A DNA stretch of 64,000 nt from Amycolatopsis jiangsuensis (GTDB lineage Bacteria > Actinomycetota > Actinomycetes > Mycobacteriales > Pseudonocardiaceae). Positions 40,670 through 50,680 of the stretch are shown in pieces. The stretch lies in contig NZ_JACHMG010000001.1 of NCBI RefSeq assembly GCF_014204865.1, forward strand, positions 6,474,501-6,538,500, read 5' to 3'. The translations under genes and the position numbers were made by a program. The notes under the pieces were generated by a model, which saw only the letters and a program-made list of their open reading frames with translations, had not been told where the DNA came from and ran no database searches. Positions within the stretch are counted from its first letter, which is position 1; every line of letters begins with the position of its first letter.

Positions 40670-42598
40670 GTGCCCGCAGCAAGCGCCACCGCGGTCGAAC
40701 CCGGCCGCGCGTCCGGCAAGACCCGGCCCGACCTGCGCAACGTCGCGATCGTAGCCCACGTCGACCACGGCAAGACCACACTGGTCGACGCCATGCTCCG
40801 GCAGTCCGGCGCGTTCGCCGAGCGGGCCGAGGTCGTCGACCGCGTGCTGGATTCCGGTGAGCTCGAGCGGGAAAAGGGCATCACCATCCTCGCCAAGAAC
40901 ACCTCCATCCACCGCCAGACCGCCGACGGCGCGATCACCATCAACGTGATCGACACCCCCGGCCACGCCGACTTCGGTGGCGAGGTCGAGCGCGGCCTCG
41001 CCATGGTCGACGGCGTGGTGCTGCTGGTGGACGCCAGCGAGGGCCCGCTGCCGCAGACCCGCTTCGTGCTGCGCAAGACGCTCGAGGCCGGGCTGCCGGT
41101 GATCCTCGTGGTGAACAAGGTGGACCGCCCGGACGCGCGGATCGCCGAGGTCGTCGAGGAGACCCACGACCTGCTGCTCGACCTCGCGAGCGACATCGAG
41201 GACGCCGACCACGACGCGATCCTCGACCTGCCGGTGGTCTACGCCTCCGCGCGCGCCGGCAAGGCGAGCCTGGAGCAGCCCGCGGACGGCGGGCTGCCCG
41301 AGAGCGAGAACCTCGACCCGCTGTTCGACACGCTGCTCACCCACGTGCCGCCGCCCACCGCGGACCCGGACGCCCCGCTGCAGGCACTGGTCACCAACCT
41401 CGACGCGTCCAACTTCCTCGGCCGCATCGCGCTGATCCGCATCCACGCCGGCAAGCTGCGCAAGGGCCAGACGGTGGCCTGGATGCGGGAGAACGGCACG
41501 GTGGCCAACGTGCGCATCTCCGAGCTGCTCGTCACCGAGGCGCTCACCCGGGTGCCGGCCACCGAGGCCAGCGCGGGTGACCTCGTCGCCATCGCGGGCA
41601 TCCCGGAGATCACCATCGGCGACACGCTGGCCGACGCGGAGAGCCCGGTCGCGCTGCCGCGGATCACCGTGGACGAGCCGGCCATCTCGATGACCATCGG
41701 CGTGAACTCCTCGCCGCTGGCCGGCCGGGGCGGCGGCGACAAGCTCACCGCACGGCTGGTCAAGTCCCGCCTCGACGCCGAGCTGGTCGGCAACGTGTCG
41801 ATCCGGGTGCTGCCCACCGAACGTCCGGACACCTGGGAGGTGCAGGGCCGCGGCGAGCTGGCGCTGGCCATCCTGGTCGAGCAGATGCGCCGCGAGGGCT
41901 TCGAGCTCACGGTCGGCAAACCGCAGGTGGTGCTGCGCACGATCGAGGGCAAGCTGCACGAGCCGTTCGAGCGGCTCTACATCGATTCGCCCGAGGAACA
42001 CCTCGGCTCGATCACCCAGCTGCTCGCCGCGCGCAAGGGCCGCATGGAGGACATGAGCGGCAACGGCAGCGGCCGGATCAAGCTGGTCTACGTGCTGCCC
42101 TCGCGCGGCCTGATCAGCTTCCGCACCGACTTCCTCACCGAAACGCGCGGCACCGGCATCGCGAACCACGTGTTCGAGGGCTACTTCCCGTGGGCGGGCG
42201 AGATCCGCACCCGGCACACCGGTTCACTGGTGGCCGACCGCTCCGGCCCGATCACCGGCTACGCGATGATCCAGCTGGCCGACCGCGGCACGTTCTTCGT
42301 GGAGCCGGGTGCCGAGGTGTACGAGGGCATGGTCGTGGGCGAGAACCCGCGCATGGAGGACCTCGACATCAACATCACCAAGGAGAAGAAGCTCACCAAC
42401 ATGCGCACCTCCGCGGGTGACGAGCTGGAGCGGCTGGCCCGCCCGCGCAAGCTCAGCCTGGAGGAGGCGCTGGAGTTCTGCGCCAGCGACGAGTGCGTCG
42501 AGGTGGCGCCGGAGGCGGTGCGCGTCCGCAAGGTCACGCTCGACATCTCGACCCGCGCCAAGGAGCGTTCCCGCGCCAAGAGCCGCGAGAACGGCTGA
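40670..42598 (+). CDS. typA: Translational GTPase TypA/BipA
   Basis: A 642-residue ribosome-binding GTPase. G1 AHVDHGKTT is near residue 27, G3 DTPGHADFGGEVER near 83, and G4 NKVDRP near 140, followed by EF-G-like domains III and V and the BipA-specific C-terminal domain. It helps ribosome assembly and stress adaptation. The GTG at 40670 follows CAGGAGT. A -10-like TATCCT is at 40544-40549. It neighbours lpqW as in mycobacteria (Rv1165-Rv1166), and a terminator separates the two. Confidence 0.96.
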   Translation: MPAASATAVEPGRASGKTRPDLRNVAIVAHVDHGKTTLVDAMLRQSGAFAERAEVVDRVLDSGELEREKGITILAKNTSIHRQTADGAITINVIDTPGHADFGGEVERGLAMVDGVVLLVDASEGPLPQTRFVLRKTLEAGLPVILVVNKVDRPDARIAEVVEETHDLLLDLASDIEDADHDAILDLPVVYASARAGKASLEQPADGGLPESENLDPLFDTLLTHVPPPTADPDAPLQALVTNLDASNFLGRIALIRIHAGKLRKGQTVAWMRENGTVANVRISELLVTEALTRVPATEASAGDLVAIAGIPEITIGDTLADAESPVALPRITVDEPAISMTIGVNSSPLAGRGGGDKLTARLVKSRLDAELVGNVSIRVLPTERPDTWEVQGRGELALAILVEQMRREGFELTVGKPQVVLRTIEGKLHEPFERLYIDSPEEHLGSITQLLAARKGRMEDMSGNGSGRIKLVYVLPSRGLISFRTDFLTETRGTGIANHVFEGYFPWAGEIRTRHTGSLVADRSGPITGYAMIQLADRGTFFVEPGAEVYEGMVVGENPRMEDLDINITKEKKLTNMRTSAGDELERLARPRKLSLEEALEFCASDECVEVAPEAVRVRKVTLDISTRAKERSRAKSRENG

Positions 42599-42610
42599 TC
42601 CGGCTCGGAC

Positions 42611-42645
42611 GAAGGGCGTCTCCCGCAACCGGGGAGGCGCCCTTC
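42611..42645 (+). terminator. Terminator after typA
   Basis: A 14-bp stem (GAAGGGCGTCTCCC against GGGAGGCGCCCTTC, one G-T pair) with a 7-nt loop, 12 bp past the typA stop. The following 250 bp to lpqW hold no recognised gene. Confidence 0.8.
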
Positions 42646-42901
42646 GCCGTGTCCACGGTGGAACCCGTGCCGGGTCCCGCACGTCCACCCTGATGGCGGT
42701 ATCCACTCCGGTGTCGCCGGGCCCGTGCGGATGTGGGAATCTCGGTGCCGGTCCGGCCGGCGGCGTGGCAGCATGTCCGCTCGGGCTGCCGGACGCCGCC
42801 GCGAAGAAGCGCCGGCGCCGTTCCCGGGGGAAGTCGTTCCCAGGGACAAGGGCCGCGCGGGAGCAAGGACGTCGACGGCAGGAAGTTTCGGGAGGACGAG
42901 C

Positions 42902-44668
42902 GTGCGATTGCGACGCCGGGCGGCGCCGGTGCTGGCACTGGCGGGGGTGCTGCTCGCCGCGTGCTCGAACACGCCGCCACCCCCGGTGGTCACCTCCACG
43001 CCCCCGCCGAGCCCCACCACCGACCCGGCCGCCGCGTCGCAGATCGTGGTCGGGGTGGACGACGTGGTCGGCGGCTACAACCCGCACACCATCGCGGATT
43101 CCTCCACCATCACCTCGGCGCTGTCCCAGCTGCTGCTGCCCTCGGTGTTCCGGCAGTCCGACGACGGCACCCGCACGCTCGACAAGACCCTGATGAACTC
43201 GGCCGAGGTGGTCTCCCAGACGCCGTTCACCGTCCGGTACGAGATCCGCCCGGACGCATCCTGGTCCGACGGGGCCCCGATCGCCACCGAGGACTTCATC
43301 TACCTGGCCAACGCCATGAAGAGTGAGCCGGGTGTCCGGGAACCGGCCGGCTACCGGCTGATCTCCGACATCGAACCCCGCGACGGCGGAAAGGGCGTCG
43401 AGGTCACCTTCAGCAAGCCGTATCCGGCCTGGCAGACGTTGTTCGACGACCTGCTGCCGCAGCACCTGCTCAAGGACGCTCCTGGCGGCTGGCAGACCGC
43501 GCTCGCGTCGAGTTTCCCCGCGGTGGCCGGGCCGTTCGCGATCAAGAGCCTGGACACCGCGCGCGGCGAGGTGATCCTGCAGCGCAACGACCGGTACTGG
43601 GAGAAGCCGGCCGCGGTCGACACGCTGGCCCTGCGCCGGTCGGATCCGTCCGGGATCGCCACCGCGTTGCGCAGCGGCAACGACCAGTTCTCGCTCACCC
43701 ATCCCGATTCCACCGGCCTGCAGCTGCTCAACGAGCTGGGTCCCGCGGTTCAGCTGCACACGCTGCCGCGGCCGCTCACCGCGTCGGTGCTGTTGCGGCC
43801 GGTCAGCGCGACGCTGTCCGATCCGCAGGTCCGTGCCGGGGTGGCCGCGCTGCTGAACCGTGCCGAGCTGATCAGCGCCGGTACGAAGGGCGGCCCGTCC
43901 GCCACGCTGAAGGCGGACGCACAGGTGCTGCCGCCGTCGGCGAAGGACTATGCGGCCACCATCCCGGCCGGTCCGCCCGCCGCGCCGGATCCGGCGACCG
44001 CGGACAAGTACTTCACCGCCGCCGGGTACAAGAAGGAAGCCGGCGTGTGGCGCAAGAACGGCAAGACGCTGTCGCTGGTGCTGGCGTCACCGGCCGGTCA
44101 GGAGCCCTACACCGCCATCGCGAAGGAACTGTCCGCCGAACTGATCGCCGAGGGGATCGAGGTCAACACGATCACCCCGCAGCCGCGTGACCTGTTCTCG
44201 TCGATGCTGGCGATGCCGGTGGTCAACGGACAGCAGCAGGCAGGTCCGGACGCGAACGGCAACGTGGGCGTGGACATCGCGGTGGCCGGCCTGCCGGTCG
44301 GCGGCGATCCGGCGACCGTGCTGGCGTCCACCTTCGGCTGCGCACCGGGACAGTCCACAACGGACAAGACGAAACCGGTGGTGCCGGCCAACCCGACCGG
44401 GCTGTGTGACGAGAGCCTGCAGGCCACCATCGATTCGGCGCTCACCGGCTCGGCGACGCTGGCCGATTCGCTGAAGACGCTGGAACCCCAGCTGTGGTCG
44501 GCGAACGCGGTCATCCCGCTCTTCCAGGACGCCGAAACACTGGCGGTGGGCAAGGGCATCTCCGGCCTCACGCCGGGGCCGCCGATGCAGGGTCCGTTCG
44601 GCACCGCCGTGAACTGGACCCGCGGCGCCTCCACCGACCCCACCAGCTCCACCACGCCCACCGGCTGA
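42902..44668 (+). CDS. lpqW: LpqW-like lipoprotein of the oligopeptide-binding fold
   Basis: A 588-residue lipoprotein. The signal peptide ends in LLAAC (lipobox Cys near residue 21), followed by a Pro/Thr-rich linker and a full family-5 solute-binding fold (VVGGYNPHTIADSSTI, PYPAWQTLFDDLLPQHLL). In mycobacteria the neighbour of typA is LpqW, which steers the PIM/lipoarabinomannan branch point rather than transporting peptides. Gene position and length support the same assignment here. The GTG at 42902 follows GGGAGGACGAG. No permease is encoded on this strand. Confidence 0.82.
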   Translation: MRLRRRAAPVLALAGVLLAACSNTPPPPVVTSTPPPSPTTDPAAASQIVVGVDDVVGGYNPHTIADSSTITSALSQLLLPSVFRQSDDGTRTLDKTLMNSAEVVSQTPFTVRYEIRPDASWSDGAPIATEDFIYLANAMKSEPGVREPAGYRLISDIEPRDGGKGVEVTFSKPYPAWQTLFDDLLPQHLLKDAPGGWQTALASSFPAVAGPFAIKSLDTARGEVILQRNDRYWEKPAAVDTLALRRSDPSGIATALRSGNDQFSLTHPDSTGLQLLNELGPAVQLHTLPRPLTASVLLRPVSATLSDPQVRAGVAALLNRAELISAGTKGGPSATLKADAQVLPPSAKDYAATIPAGPPAAPDPATADKYFTAAGYKKEAGVWRKNGKTLSLVLASPAGQEPYTAIAKELSAELIAEGIEVNTITPQPRDLFSSMLAMPVVNGQQQAGPDANGNVGVDIAVAGLPVGGDPATVLASTFGCAPGQSTTDKTKPVVPANPTGLCDESLQATIDSALTGSATLADSLKTLEPQLWSANAVIPLFQDAETLAVGKGISGLTPGPPMQGPFGTAVNWTRGASTDPTSSTTPTG

Positions 44669-44680
44669 CCCCCGGACGCG

Positions 44681-44727
44681 GTGAAGGCCCCGTCCGGGGA
44701 ACCGGATTCCCTGGACGAGGCCTTCAC
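44681..44727. terminator. Bidirectional terminator between lpqW and the opp operon
   Basis: A 15-bp stem (GTGAAGGCCCCGTCC with a near-perfect complement) with a 17-nt loop, placed 12 bp past the lpqW stop and 10 bp past the convergent oppF-like stop. Confidence 0.8.
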
Positions 44728-44737
44728 GGCTGCGCGC

Positions 44738-45769
44738 TCAGATCAGCTGCAGGCTTTCGGCGAAGTGACAGGCGACCGGGTGTGCCTGTCCGCGGTCGAG
44801 GAGTTCCGGCTCCTGCGTGGTGCACTTCTCGCGGCCCGCGTCGTCGAGTTCGTTCGCGAACTTCGGGCACCGGGTGCGGAAGCGGCAGCCGGACGGCGGG
44901 TTCGCCGGGCTGGGCACGTCACCGGTGATCACGATGCGCTGGCGGGTGCGTTCCTTGCGCGGGTCCGGCACCGGGATCGCCGAGATCAGCGCCTGGGTGT
45001 AGGGATGCGCCGCGTTCGTGAACAGCTCCTCCGACGGGGCGGTCTCCACGATCTTGCCCAGGTACATCACCGCGATGCGGTCGGCCACGTGTCGCACCAC
45101 CGACAGGTCGTGCGACACGAACAGGTACGACAGGCCCAGCTCGGCCTGCAGGTCCTTGAGCAGGTTGAGCACGCCCGCCTGGATCGAGACGTCCAGTGCG
45201 GACACCGGCTCGTCGAGCACCAGCACCTTCGGCTTGAGCGCGAGCGCACGGGCGATGCCGATGCGCTGGCGCTGGCCGCCGGAGAACTCGTGCGGGAACC
45301 GGTTGCCGTGCTCGGGACGCAGGCCCACGGTGTGCATCAGGTCCCGCACCTGCTGGCGGCCACCGTCGGCGTAGAGACCGTGGATGCGCAGCGGTTCGGC
45401 GATGATCTCGTTCACCGGCAGCCGCGGGTCCACCGAGGCGTACGGGTCCTGGAACACGATCTGCATGTCGCGGCGCAGCCGCTGCAGCTCCCGCTTGGAC
45501 ATGCTCGCCAGGTCGCGGCCCTCGTAGCTGACCGTGCCGCCGGTGAGCGGCTGCAGGGCCAGCGCCACCCGTGCGGTGGTCGACTTGCCACAGCCGGATT
45601 CGCCCACGAGCGCGAGGGTTTCGTTCTCGTAGATGTCGAACGACACGTCCGACACCGCCTGCACCGCGCCCGCGTTGCGGCGCAGGATCCCGCCGCCGCG
45701 GATCGGGAAGTGCTTGACCAGGTTCTGCGCGGAAAGGACGGGAGTGGCCACCGCCGTCGCCTCGCTCAT
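44738..45769 (-). CDS. oppF: Oligopeptide/dipeptide ABC transporter ATPase (OppF/DppF-type)
   Basis: A 343-residue ATPase. Walker A GESGCGKST, signature EFSGGQRQRIGIARAL, Walker B VLVLDEPVSALD and the oligopeptide-type C-terminal region with cysteines (GCRFRTRCPKF) are present. That C-terminal tail can carry an Fe-S cluster in related proteins. The ATG at 45769 overlaps the oppD-like stop by ATGA. It is the last gene of an A-B-C-D-F operon that ends at a hairpin. Confidence 0.92.
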   Translation of the reverse strand: MSEATAVATPVLSAQNLVKHFPIRGGGILRRNAGAVQAVSDVSFDIYENETLALVGESGCGKSTTARVALALQPLTGGTVSYEGRDLASMSKRELQRLRRDMQIVFQDPYASVDPRLPVNEIIAEPLRIHGLYADGGRQQVRDLMHTVGLRPEHGNRFPHEFSGGQRQRIGIARALALKPKVLVLDEPVSALDVSIQAGVLNLLKDLQAELGLSYLFVSHDLSVVRHVADRIAVMYLGKIVETAPSEELFTNAAHPYTQALISAIPVPDPRKERTRQRIVITGDVPSPANPPSGCRFRTRCPKFANELDDAGREKCTTQEPELLDRGQAHPVACHFAESLQLI

Positions 45770-46848
45770 CGGTTCGTCTCCGTGTCGGTCGCTGCGTCGG
45801 CGGTGGGGGCCACGTCGTCCGTGTCGACCGAGGTGGCGCTGAACAGTTCGGCCGGGTCCTTGCCGGCGACCTGCTCGGTGAAGTGGCATGCCGCCTTCTG
45901 CCCACCGGAGACCTCGACCAGTGGCGGCTCCTCCTGGTCGCAGAGGTCCTGCGACAGCGGGCAGCGCGGGCTGAACGGGCAGCCCGGCGGCATGTTCGTG
46001 GTCGCGGGCGGCGAACCGGTGATCGGCGTGAGCCGCTCGGTCTTCACGTCCAGCCGCGGCAGGCTGCCCAGCAGACCGAGGGTGTAGGGCATCCGCGGGG
46101 TGTAGAAGATGTCGTCCACCGTGCCGGACTCGACCACCTTGCCCGCGTACATCACGTGCACCCGGTCGGCCTGCCCGGCGATCACACCGAGGTCGTGGGT
46201 GATCAGCACCATCGCGGCGCCGGTCTCCTTCTGCGCGGCCTGCAGTGCTTCCAGGATCTGCGCCTGCACCGTCACGTCCAGCGCGGTGGTCGGCTCGTCC
46301 GCGATGATCACGTCCGGGTTGTTGGCCATCGCGATCGCGATCACCACCCGCTGGCGCATCCCGCCGGAAAGCTGGTGCGGGTACTCGTTCGCCCGCTGCT
46401 GCGGGTTCGGGATGCGCACCAGGTCGAGCAGCTCCACCGCCTGCTTCTTCGCCACGTCCTTGCGCACGTCGTGGTGCGCGGTGATCGCTTCGGCGATCTG
46501 GTCGCCCACGGTGTACACCGGGTTCAGCGAGGTCATCGGGTCCTGGAAGACCATCGCGATGCCCTTGCCGCGGACCTTGTTGAGGTCCTTCTCGCTCGCC
46601 TTCAGCAGTTCCGTGCCGCCGAAGCGGATCGAGCCGGACACCTTGGCGGTGCGCGGCAGCAGGCCCATCACCGCCAGCGAGGTCACCGACTTGCCGGAAC
46701 CGGATTCCCCGACGATGCCCAGTACCTCGCCGCGCCGCAGCTGGTAGTTCACCCCGCGGACGGCGTTGACCACGCCCTCTCCGGTCGGGAACTGCACGGT
46801 CAGGTCCTCCACCACGAGGACCGGGTCGCCTGTGTGCTCGGTCGTCAT
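45766..46848 (-). CDS. oppD: Oligopeptide/dipeptide ABC transporter ATPase (OppD/DppD-type)
   Basis: A 360-residue ATPase. Walker A GESGSGKSV, signature QLSGGMRQRVVIAIAM, Walker B VIIADEPTTALD and a C-terminal Cys-containing segment (GCPFSPRCPLSQDLC) are present. It works with the following OppF-type ATPase as a heterodimer. The ATG at 46848 overlaps the permease stop by ATGA. A low-complexity acidic tail ends the protein. Confidence 0.92.
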   Translation of the reverse strand: MTTEHTGDPVLVVEDLTVQFPTGEGVVNAVRGVNYQLRRGEVLGIVGESGSGKSVTSLAVMGLLPRTAKVSGSIRFGGTELLKASEKDLNKVRGKGIAMVFQDPMTSLNPVYTVGDQIAEAITAHHDVRKDVAKKQAVELLDLVRIPNPQQRANEYPHQLSGGMRQRVVIAIAMANNPDVIIADEPTTALDVTVQAQILEALQAAQKETGAAMVLITHDLGVIAGQADRVHVMYAGKVVESGTVDDIFYTPRMPYTLGLLGSLPRLDVKTERLTPITGSPPATTNMPPGCPFSPRCPLSQDLCDQEEPPLVEVSGGQKAACHFTEQVAGKDPAELFSATSVDTDDVAPTADAATDTETNR

Positions 46849-47792
46849 GCGCGCACCTTCGTCTGCTGGGGGTCGAACGCGTCCCGCAGGCCGTCCCCGA
46901 TGAAGTTGATCGTCAGCGCGATCAGGATGATGAAAATGCCCGGGAAGTAGAACAGCCACGGGCGGGTGTCGACCGCCGTCTGCGCGGTGGAGACGAGCAG
47001 GCCGAGCGAGGTGTCCGGCACCTGCACGCCGAAGCCGAGGAACGACAGCGCGGTCTCCAGCAGGATGCCGATCGACACCAGGATCGTCAGGTTGACGATG
47101 ATCGCGCCGAGTGCGTTGGGCACCAGGTGGCGGAAGATGATCCGCGCGTCACTCGCGCCGAGCGCCTTGGACGCCTCGACGAACTCCTTCTCCCGCAGGG
47201 AAAGCACCACACCGCGGGCGACGCGGGACACGTAGGCCCAGTACAGGCCCGCGATGACCACCGCGATCAGCCACCAGGTGCCGCCGGACTGGTGCGCCAG
47301 CACCGCGGCCACCGCGAGCAGCGGCAGGGTGAGCACCAGGTCGGAGATGCGCATCAGGAGCGTGTCGACCCAGCCGCGGTAGTAGCCGGCCACCGAGCCC
47401 CAGATGGTGCCCACGATGGTGGCGAACAGCGCGACCAGCACGGAGATCTGCAGCGAGATCTGCGTTCCGCGCATCACCTGGGCGAGCGTGTCGTGGCCGA
47501 CCGCGTCCGTGCCGAAGGGATGGTCGCCCGAGGGGGCGGCCGAGTTGTCCGGGGTGATGCTGTCCGAGCCGTACTTCCACAGTGCCCCGCCGACGTAGGC
47601 GAAGAGCACGACCAGGACGAACACGACGAGGCTGATCATCGCCAGTCGGTGCTGCAGGAACCGCCGGAAGACCAGCTGTGCCTGGCTGCGTTCCTTGACG
47701 GTGAACTCGCGCTCCGGCGCGCCGCTGGGGGTCTGCGGGTCGTCCGGGGAGAAACGGGAGCCGCCCATGGCGGTGGGAGTCGAGTCAGGCAT
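46845..47792 (-). CDS. oppC: Oligopeptide/dipeptide ABC permease (OppC/DppC-type)
   Basis: A 315-residue permease with six membrane helices. The N-terminal cytosolic extension (about 45 residues) carries the OppC_N-type start, and the coupling loop is EASKALGASDARIIFRHLVPNAL. The start lies 8 bp inside the oppB-like gene. It forms the channel with OppB. Confidence 0.92.
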   Translation of the reverse strand: MPDSTPTAMGGSRFSPDDPQTPSGAPEREFTVKERSQAQLVFRRFLQHRLAMISLVVFVLVVLFAYVGGALWKYGSDSITPDNSAAPSGDHPFGTDAVGHDTLAQVMRGTQISLQISVLVALFATIVGTIWGSVAGYYRGWVDTLLMRISDLVLTLPLLAVAAVLAHQSGGTWWLIAVVIAGLYWAYVSRVARGVVLSLREKEFVEASKALGASDARIIFRHLVPNALGAIIVNLTILVSIGILLETALSFLGFGVQVPDTSLGLLVSTAQTAVDTRPWLFYFPGIFIILIALTINFIGDGLRDAFDPQQTKVRA

Positions 47793-48765
47793 AGCGGATC
47801 CTCGGGTCGAGCAGGCCGTAGAGCAAGTCGGCGATGAGGTTGAGCAGGATGATGAACGTGGCCGCGATGAGCAGCCAGGCCTCCACGGCGTAGACGTCGC
47901 TCTGCTTGATGGCGTTGAGCAGGAACGCACCCGCGCCCTGCCACTGGAACACGGTCTCGGTCACCACCGCGCCGCCGAGGATGGAGCCGAGGTCCAGCGC
48001 GGTCACCGTGGTCAGCGGGATGAGCGCGTTGCGCAGCGCGTGCCGGCGGGTCACCGTCCAGCGTGGCAGGCCCTTGGCACGGGCGAGGCGCACGTAGTCA
48101 CTGTTGAGCACCTCGAGCATGGACGCGCGCTGGAACCGGCTCCAGGCCGCGTAGCTGGTCAGCGCGAGCGAGATGGTCGGCAGGATCAGGTGGCCGAGCA
48201 CATCGCCGAACTGGGTCCAGAACCCGCCGCTGGCGATCACCGACGAGGACCCGATGGTGTAGAAGAGCTGGTCGCCGACCGCGGTGTTGATCGAGATGCC
48301 GACCTGCTTCAGCACGATCGCGAACCAGAACGAGGGCATCGACAGGAACAGGAAGCCGAAGAACGTCGCGGTGTAGTCGAACTTCGAGTACTGCCGCGCG
48401 GCACTGACCACACCGATGATCACCGCGAGGATCAGTGCGACCACCATGGCGAGCACGATCAGCCGCAGCGTCACGCCGAAGCGGACGAAGACCTCGCTGC
48501 CGATGTCCGTTGTCGTCTGCACCGATGGGCCGAAGTCACCGCTGAAGATGCCGGTGATCCAGTGCCAGTAGCGCTCGAGGATCGGCTGGTCGAGGTGCAG
48601 CCGGATGCGCTCCAGCTCGATGGTGCGCGGTGGTGGCGGCGGATTTCTCGCCAGAAGCGGGCTCAGCGGGTTGGCCGACAGCGAGACCATCACGAATACG
48701 ACGAACGTCGAGACGATCAGAATCGGCACCGAGACGAAGAGCCGGCGCAGTGCGAAGGCAAGCAT
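47785..48765 (-). CDS. oppB: Oligopeptide/dipeptide ABC permease (OppB/DppB-type)
   Basis: A 326-residue permease with six membrane helices. It begins with the typical MLAFALRRLFVSVPILIVST segment. The coupling loop is DYVRLARAKGLPRWTVTRRHALRNAL. It is separated from the binding-protein gene by 175 bp and a hairpin. Confidence 0.92.
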   Translation of the reverse strand: MLAFALRRLFVSVPILIVSTFVVFVMVSLSANPLSPLLARNPPPPPRTIELERIRLHLDQPILERYWHWITGIFSGDFGPSVQTTTDIGSEVFVRFGVTLRLIVLAMVVALILAVIIGVVSAARQYSKFDYTATFFGFLFLSMPSFWFAIVLKQVGISINTAVGDQLFYTIGSSSVIASGGFWTQFGDVLGHLILPTISLALTSYAAWSRFQRASMLEVLNSDYVRLARAKGLPRWTVTRRHALRNALIPLTTVTALDLGSILGGAVVTETVFQWQGAGAFLLNAIKQSDVYAVEAWLLIAATFIILLNLIADLLYGLLDPRIRYA

Positions 48766-48878
48766 GGAGGTCTTCCTGCTCTGGGCGGTGTTCTGCCGGT
48801 GCCCGCCGCGGGTGGTGGCAGGGCCGGTGCGACGAGACGGGCAAGCGTGCGTTCGGGAACAAATCAGGCAAACGGTAA

Positions 48879-48904
48879 GGGGCCGGCAATGTTCTGCCGG
48901 CCCC
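48879..48904 (-). terminator. Intercistronic hairpin between oppA- and oppB-like genes
   Basis: A perfect 10-bp stem (GGGGCCGGCA with its complement) and 6-nt loop, 36 bp after the binding-protein stop. It has no T tract, so it probably stabilises the upstream message or terminates partially, giving more binding protein than transporter. Confidence 0.6.
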
Positions 48905-48940
48905 TCACCGGTGGTTCAGCGCGAATCTACCGGGTGGTGA

Positions 48941-50680
48941 TCACTTGCGGATGCCCCACTCCGACATGTTGTACACCGGCCCGTCCAGGGTCGAGTTGTT
49001 CCGGAGGTTCCCGATCTTGTCCGAGGCCGCCAGGAACGTCGGCTTCTGGTACAGCGGCAGCACGTAGGCGTCCTCCGACAGCTGCTGGTCGGCCTGGTTG
49101 AGCAGGTCGGCCGCCTTGGTCTGGTCGGTCTCGGAGTTGGCCTGCGCCATCAGGTCGTCGACCTTCTTGCTGGTGTACTTGCCGTAGTTGCTGCCCTGGC
49201 CGGTGCCCCACAGCTGCTTGGCGCCACCGAACGGGAACGGCGAGGAGACCCAGGCGAACACGATGATGTCGTAGTCGCCCTCGGTCGTGGTGGCGCCGAG
49301 GTCGTCGGTCGAGGAGACCTCGACCTTGATCCCCAGCGGGGCCACCGCCTGCGCGAACAGCTGGCACTCGTCCTGGCGGATCTGGTTGCCGACGGTGTAG
49401 CGGATCCGCAGCGTCGGGACCGCCTTGCCCTTCGGGTCGATCAGCTGCTGGCCGCCGACCTTGTAGCCGGCGTCGGTCAGGATCTTCTTCGCCTTCTCGA
49501 CGTCACCGTTGCCCTGCCCGGTCGGGGTCACCACGTCCTTGTAGCCGGTCTGCTGCGGCATGAAGTTGTGGTTGTTGAGCGGCTGCACCTTGTCGGTGAA
49601 CTGGCCGACCGTCTTGGCGATGATGTCCTTGCGGTTGACCGCGGTGAACATCGCCTGGCGCAGCGCCTTGTCCGCGAGCGCCGGGTTCTTCAGGTTGAAG
49701 TCGTAGTGCTCCCACTGCAGGCCGAGGCCGATGTAGGAGGAGATGTTCGGCATGTTCTTGACCTGGTTGACCAGGTCGACCTGCGGCTGCGGGTAGATCG
49801 CCTGGACCTCGTTGTTCTGCAGCGCGGTCGGCTCCTGGGTGGCGTCGGTGATGATCCGGAAGACCACACTCGCCAGCCGCGGCTTGGTGCCCCAGTACTT
49901 CTCGTTCGGCACCTCGGTCACCGACTGGTTGTTGGCGAACTTCGAGATCTTCCACGGCCCGCCGGTCCAGGTCGGCACGGTCTCGCCGAACCACTTGTAC
50001 GAGGAGGCGAGGCCGGCCGGGGTGTTGATGTCCCCGTGCTGCTTGGCCAGGTGCGCCGGGTACATCCCGCCGGAGGAGCCCCACAGCTTCTTCCAGTCGG
50101 TGAACGGGCTGGAGAGCTTGGCGGTCACCGTCTTGCCGCCGTCCGAGCCCTCCACCGAGCTGAGCTGGTCGTAGCCGGAGGTGTCGGCGGGGGCGCAGTC
50201 GGTGCAGTCCTTGCCGTTCTGCACCTTCCAGTTGTAGACGAAGTCGTCGGCCGACAGCGGCGTGCCGTCCGACCAGACCGCCTTCGGGTTGATCTTGTAG
50301 ACGATCGTGGTCGGGTCCTGCAGGTCCGCGGACTCGACGAAGTCCTTGTTCAGCACCGGCTTGAGGTCCGGAGTCGAATAGAAGGTGTAGGGCAGCAGGC
50401 CCTTGGTGACCTCACCGGTCTCGAACACGTTGCCCTCGGCCGAGGTGACGTTCCAGTTCGGGATGTTCTTCTCGATGGCGTAGGTGACGTTGCCACCGTC
50501 CTGGAGCTGGTCGGCCTGCACGGTGTTGCACGTGTTCGGATTCTGGTCGCAGTCGCCGAACGCCTGACCGGTCTGCGTCGCGCTGTTGCCGCCCCCGCCA
50601 CCGCAAGCGGAGAGCAGAAGGGCCGCGCCCGCGACGAACGCGCCGAGTTTCACCGCGCGCGCCCTTGTCGTCACTAACAT
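48941..50680 (-). CDS. oppA: Peptide-binding lipoprotein of the opp operon (OppA/DppA-type)
   Basis: A 579-residue family-5 solute-binding lipoprotein. The signal peptide ends in LLLSAC (Cys near residue 26), followed by a Gly-rich linker and the binding fold (WSDGTPLSADDFVYNWKV, FTAVNRKDIIAKTV). Extra cysteine pairs (GDCDQNPNTCNT and DCTDCAP) are unusual and may form surface disulphides. AAGGAG lies before the ATG. It is the first gene of the transport operon. Peptide import is the likeliest role, but the exact ligand cannot be read. Confidence 0.9.
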   Translation of the reverse strand: MLVTTRARAVKLGAFVAGAALLLSACGGGGGNSATQTGQAFGDCDQNPNTCNTVQADQLQDGGNVTYAIEKNIPNWNVTSAEGNVFETGEVTKGLLPYTFYSTPDLKPVLNKDFVESADLQDPTTIVYKINPKAVWSDGTPLSADDFVYNWKVQNGKDCTDCAPADTSGYDQLSSVEGSDGGKTVTAKLSSPFTDWKKLWGSSGGMYPAHLAKQHGDINTPAGLASSYKWFGETVPTWTGGPWKISKFANNQSVTEVPNEKYWGTKPRLASVVFRIITDATQEPTALQNNEVQAIYPQPQVDLVNQVKNMPNISSYIGLGLQWEHYDFNLKNPALADKALRQAMFTAVNRKDIIAKTVGQFTDKVQPLNNHNFMPQQTGYKDVVTPTGQGNGDVEKAKKILTDAGYKVGGQQLIDPKGKAVPTLRIRYTVGNQIRQDECQLFAQAVAPLGIKVEVSSTDDLGATTTEGDYDIIVFAWVSSPFPFGGAKQLWGTGQGSNYGKYTSKKVDDLMAQANSETDQTKAADLLNQADQQLSEDAYVLPLYQKPTFLAASDKIGNLRNNSTLDGPVYNMSEWGIRK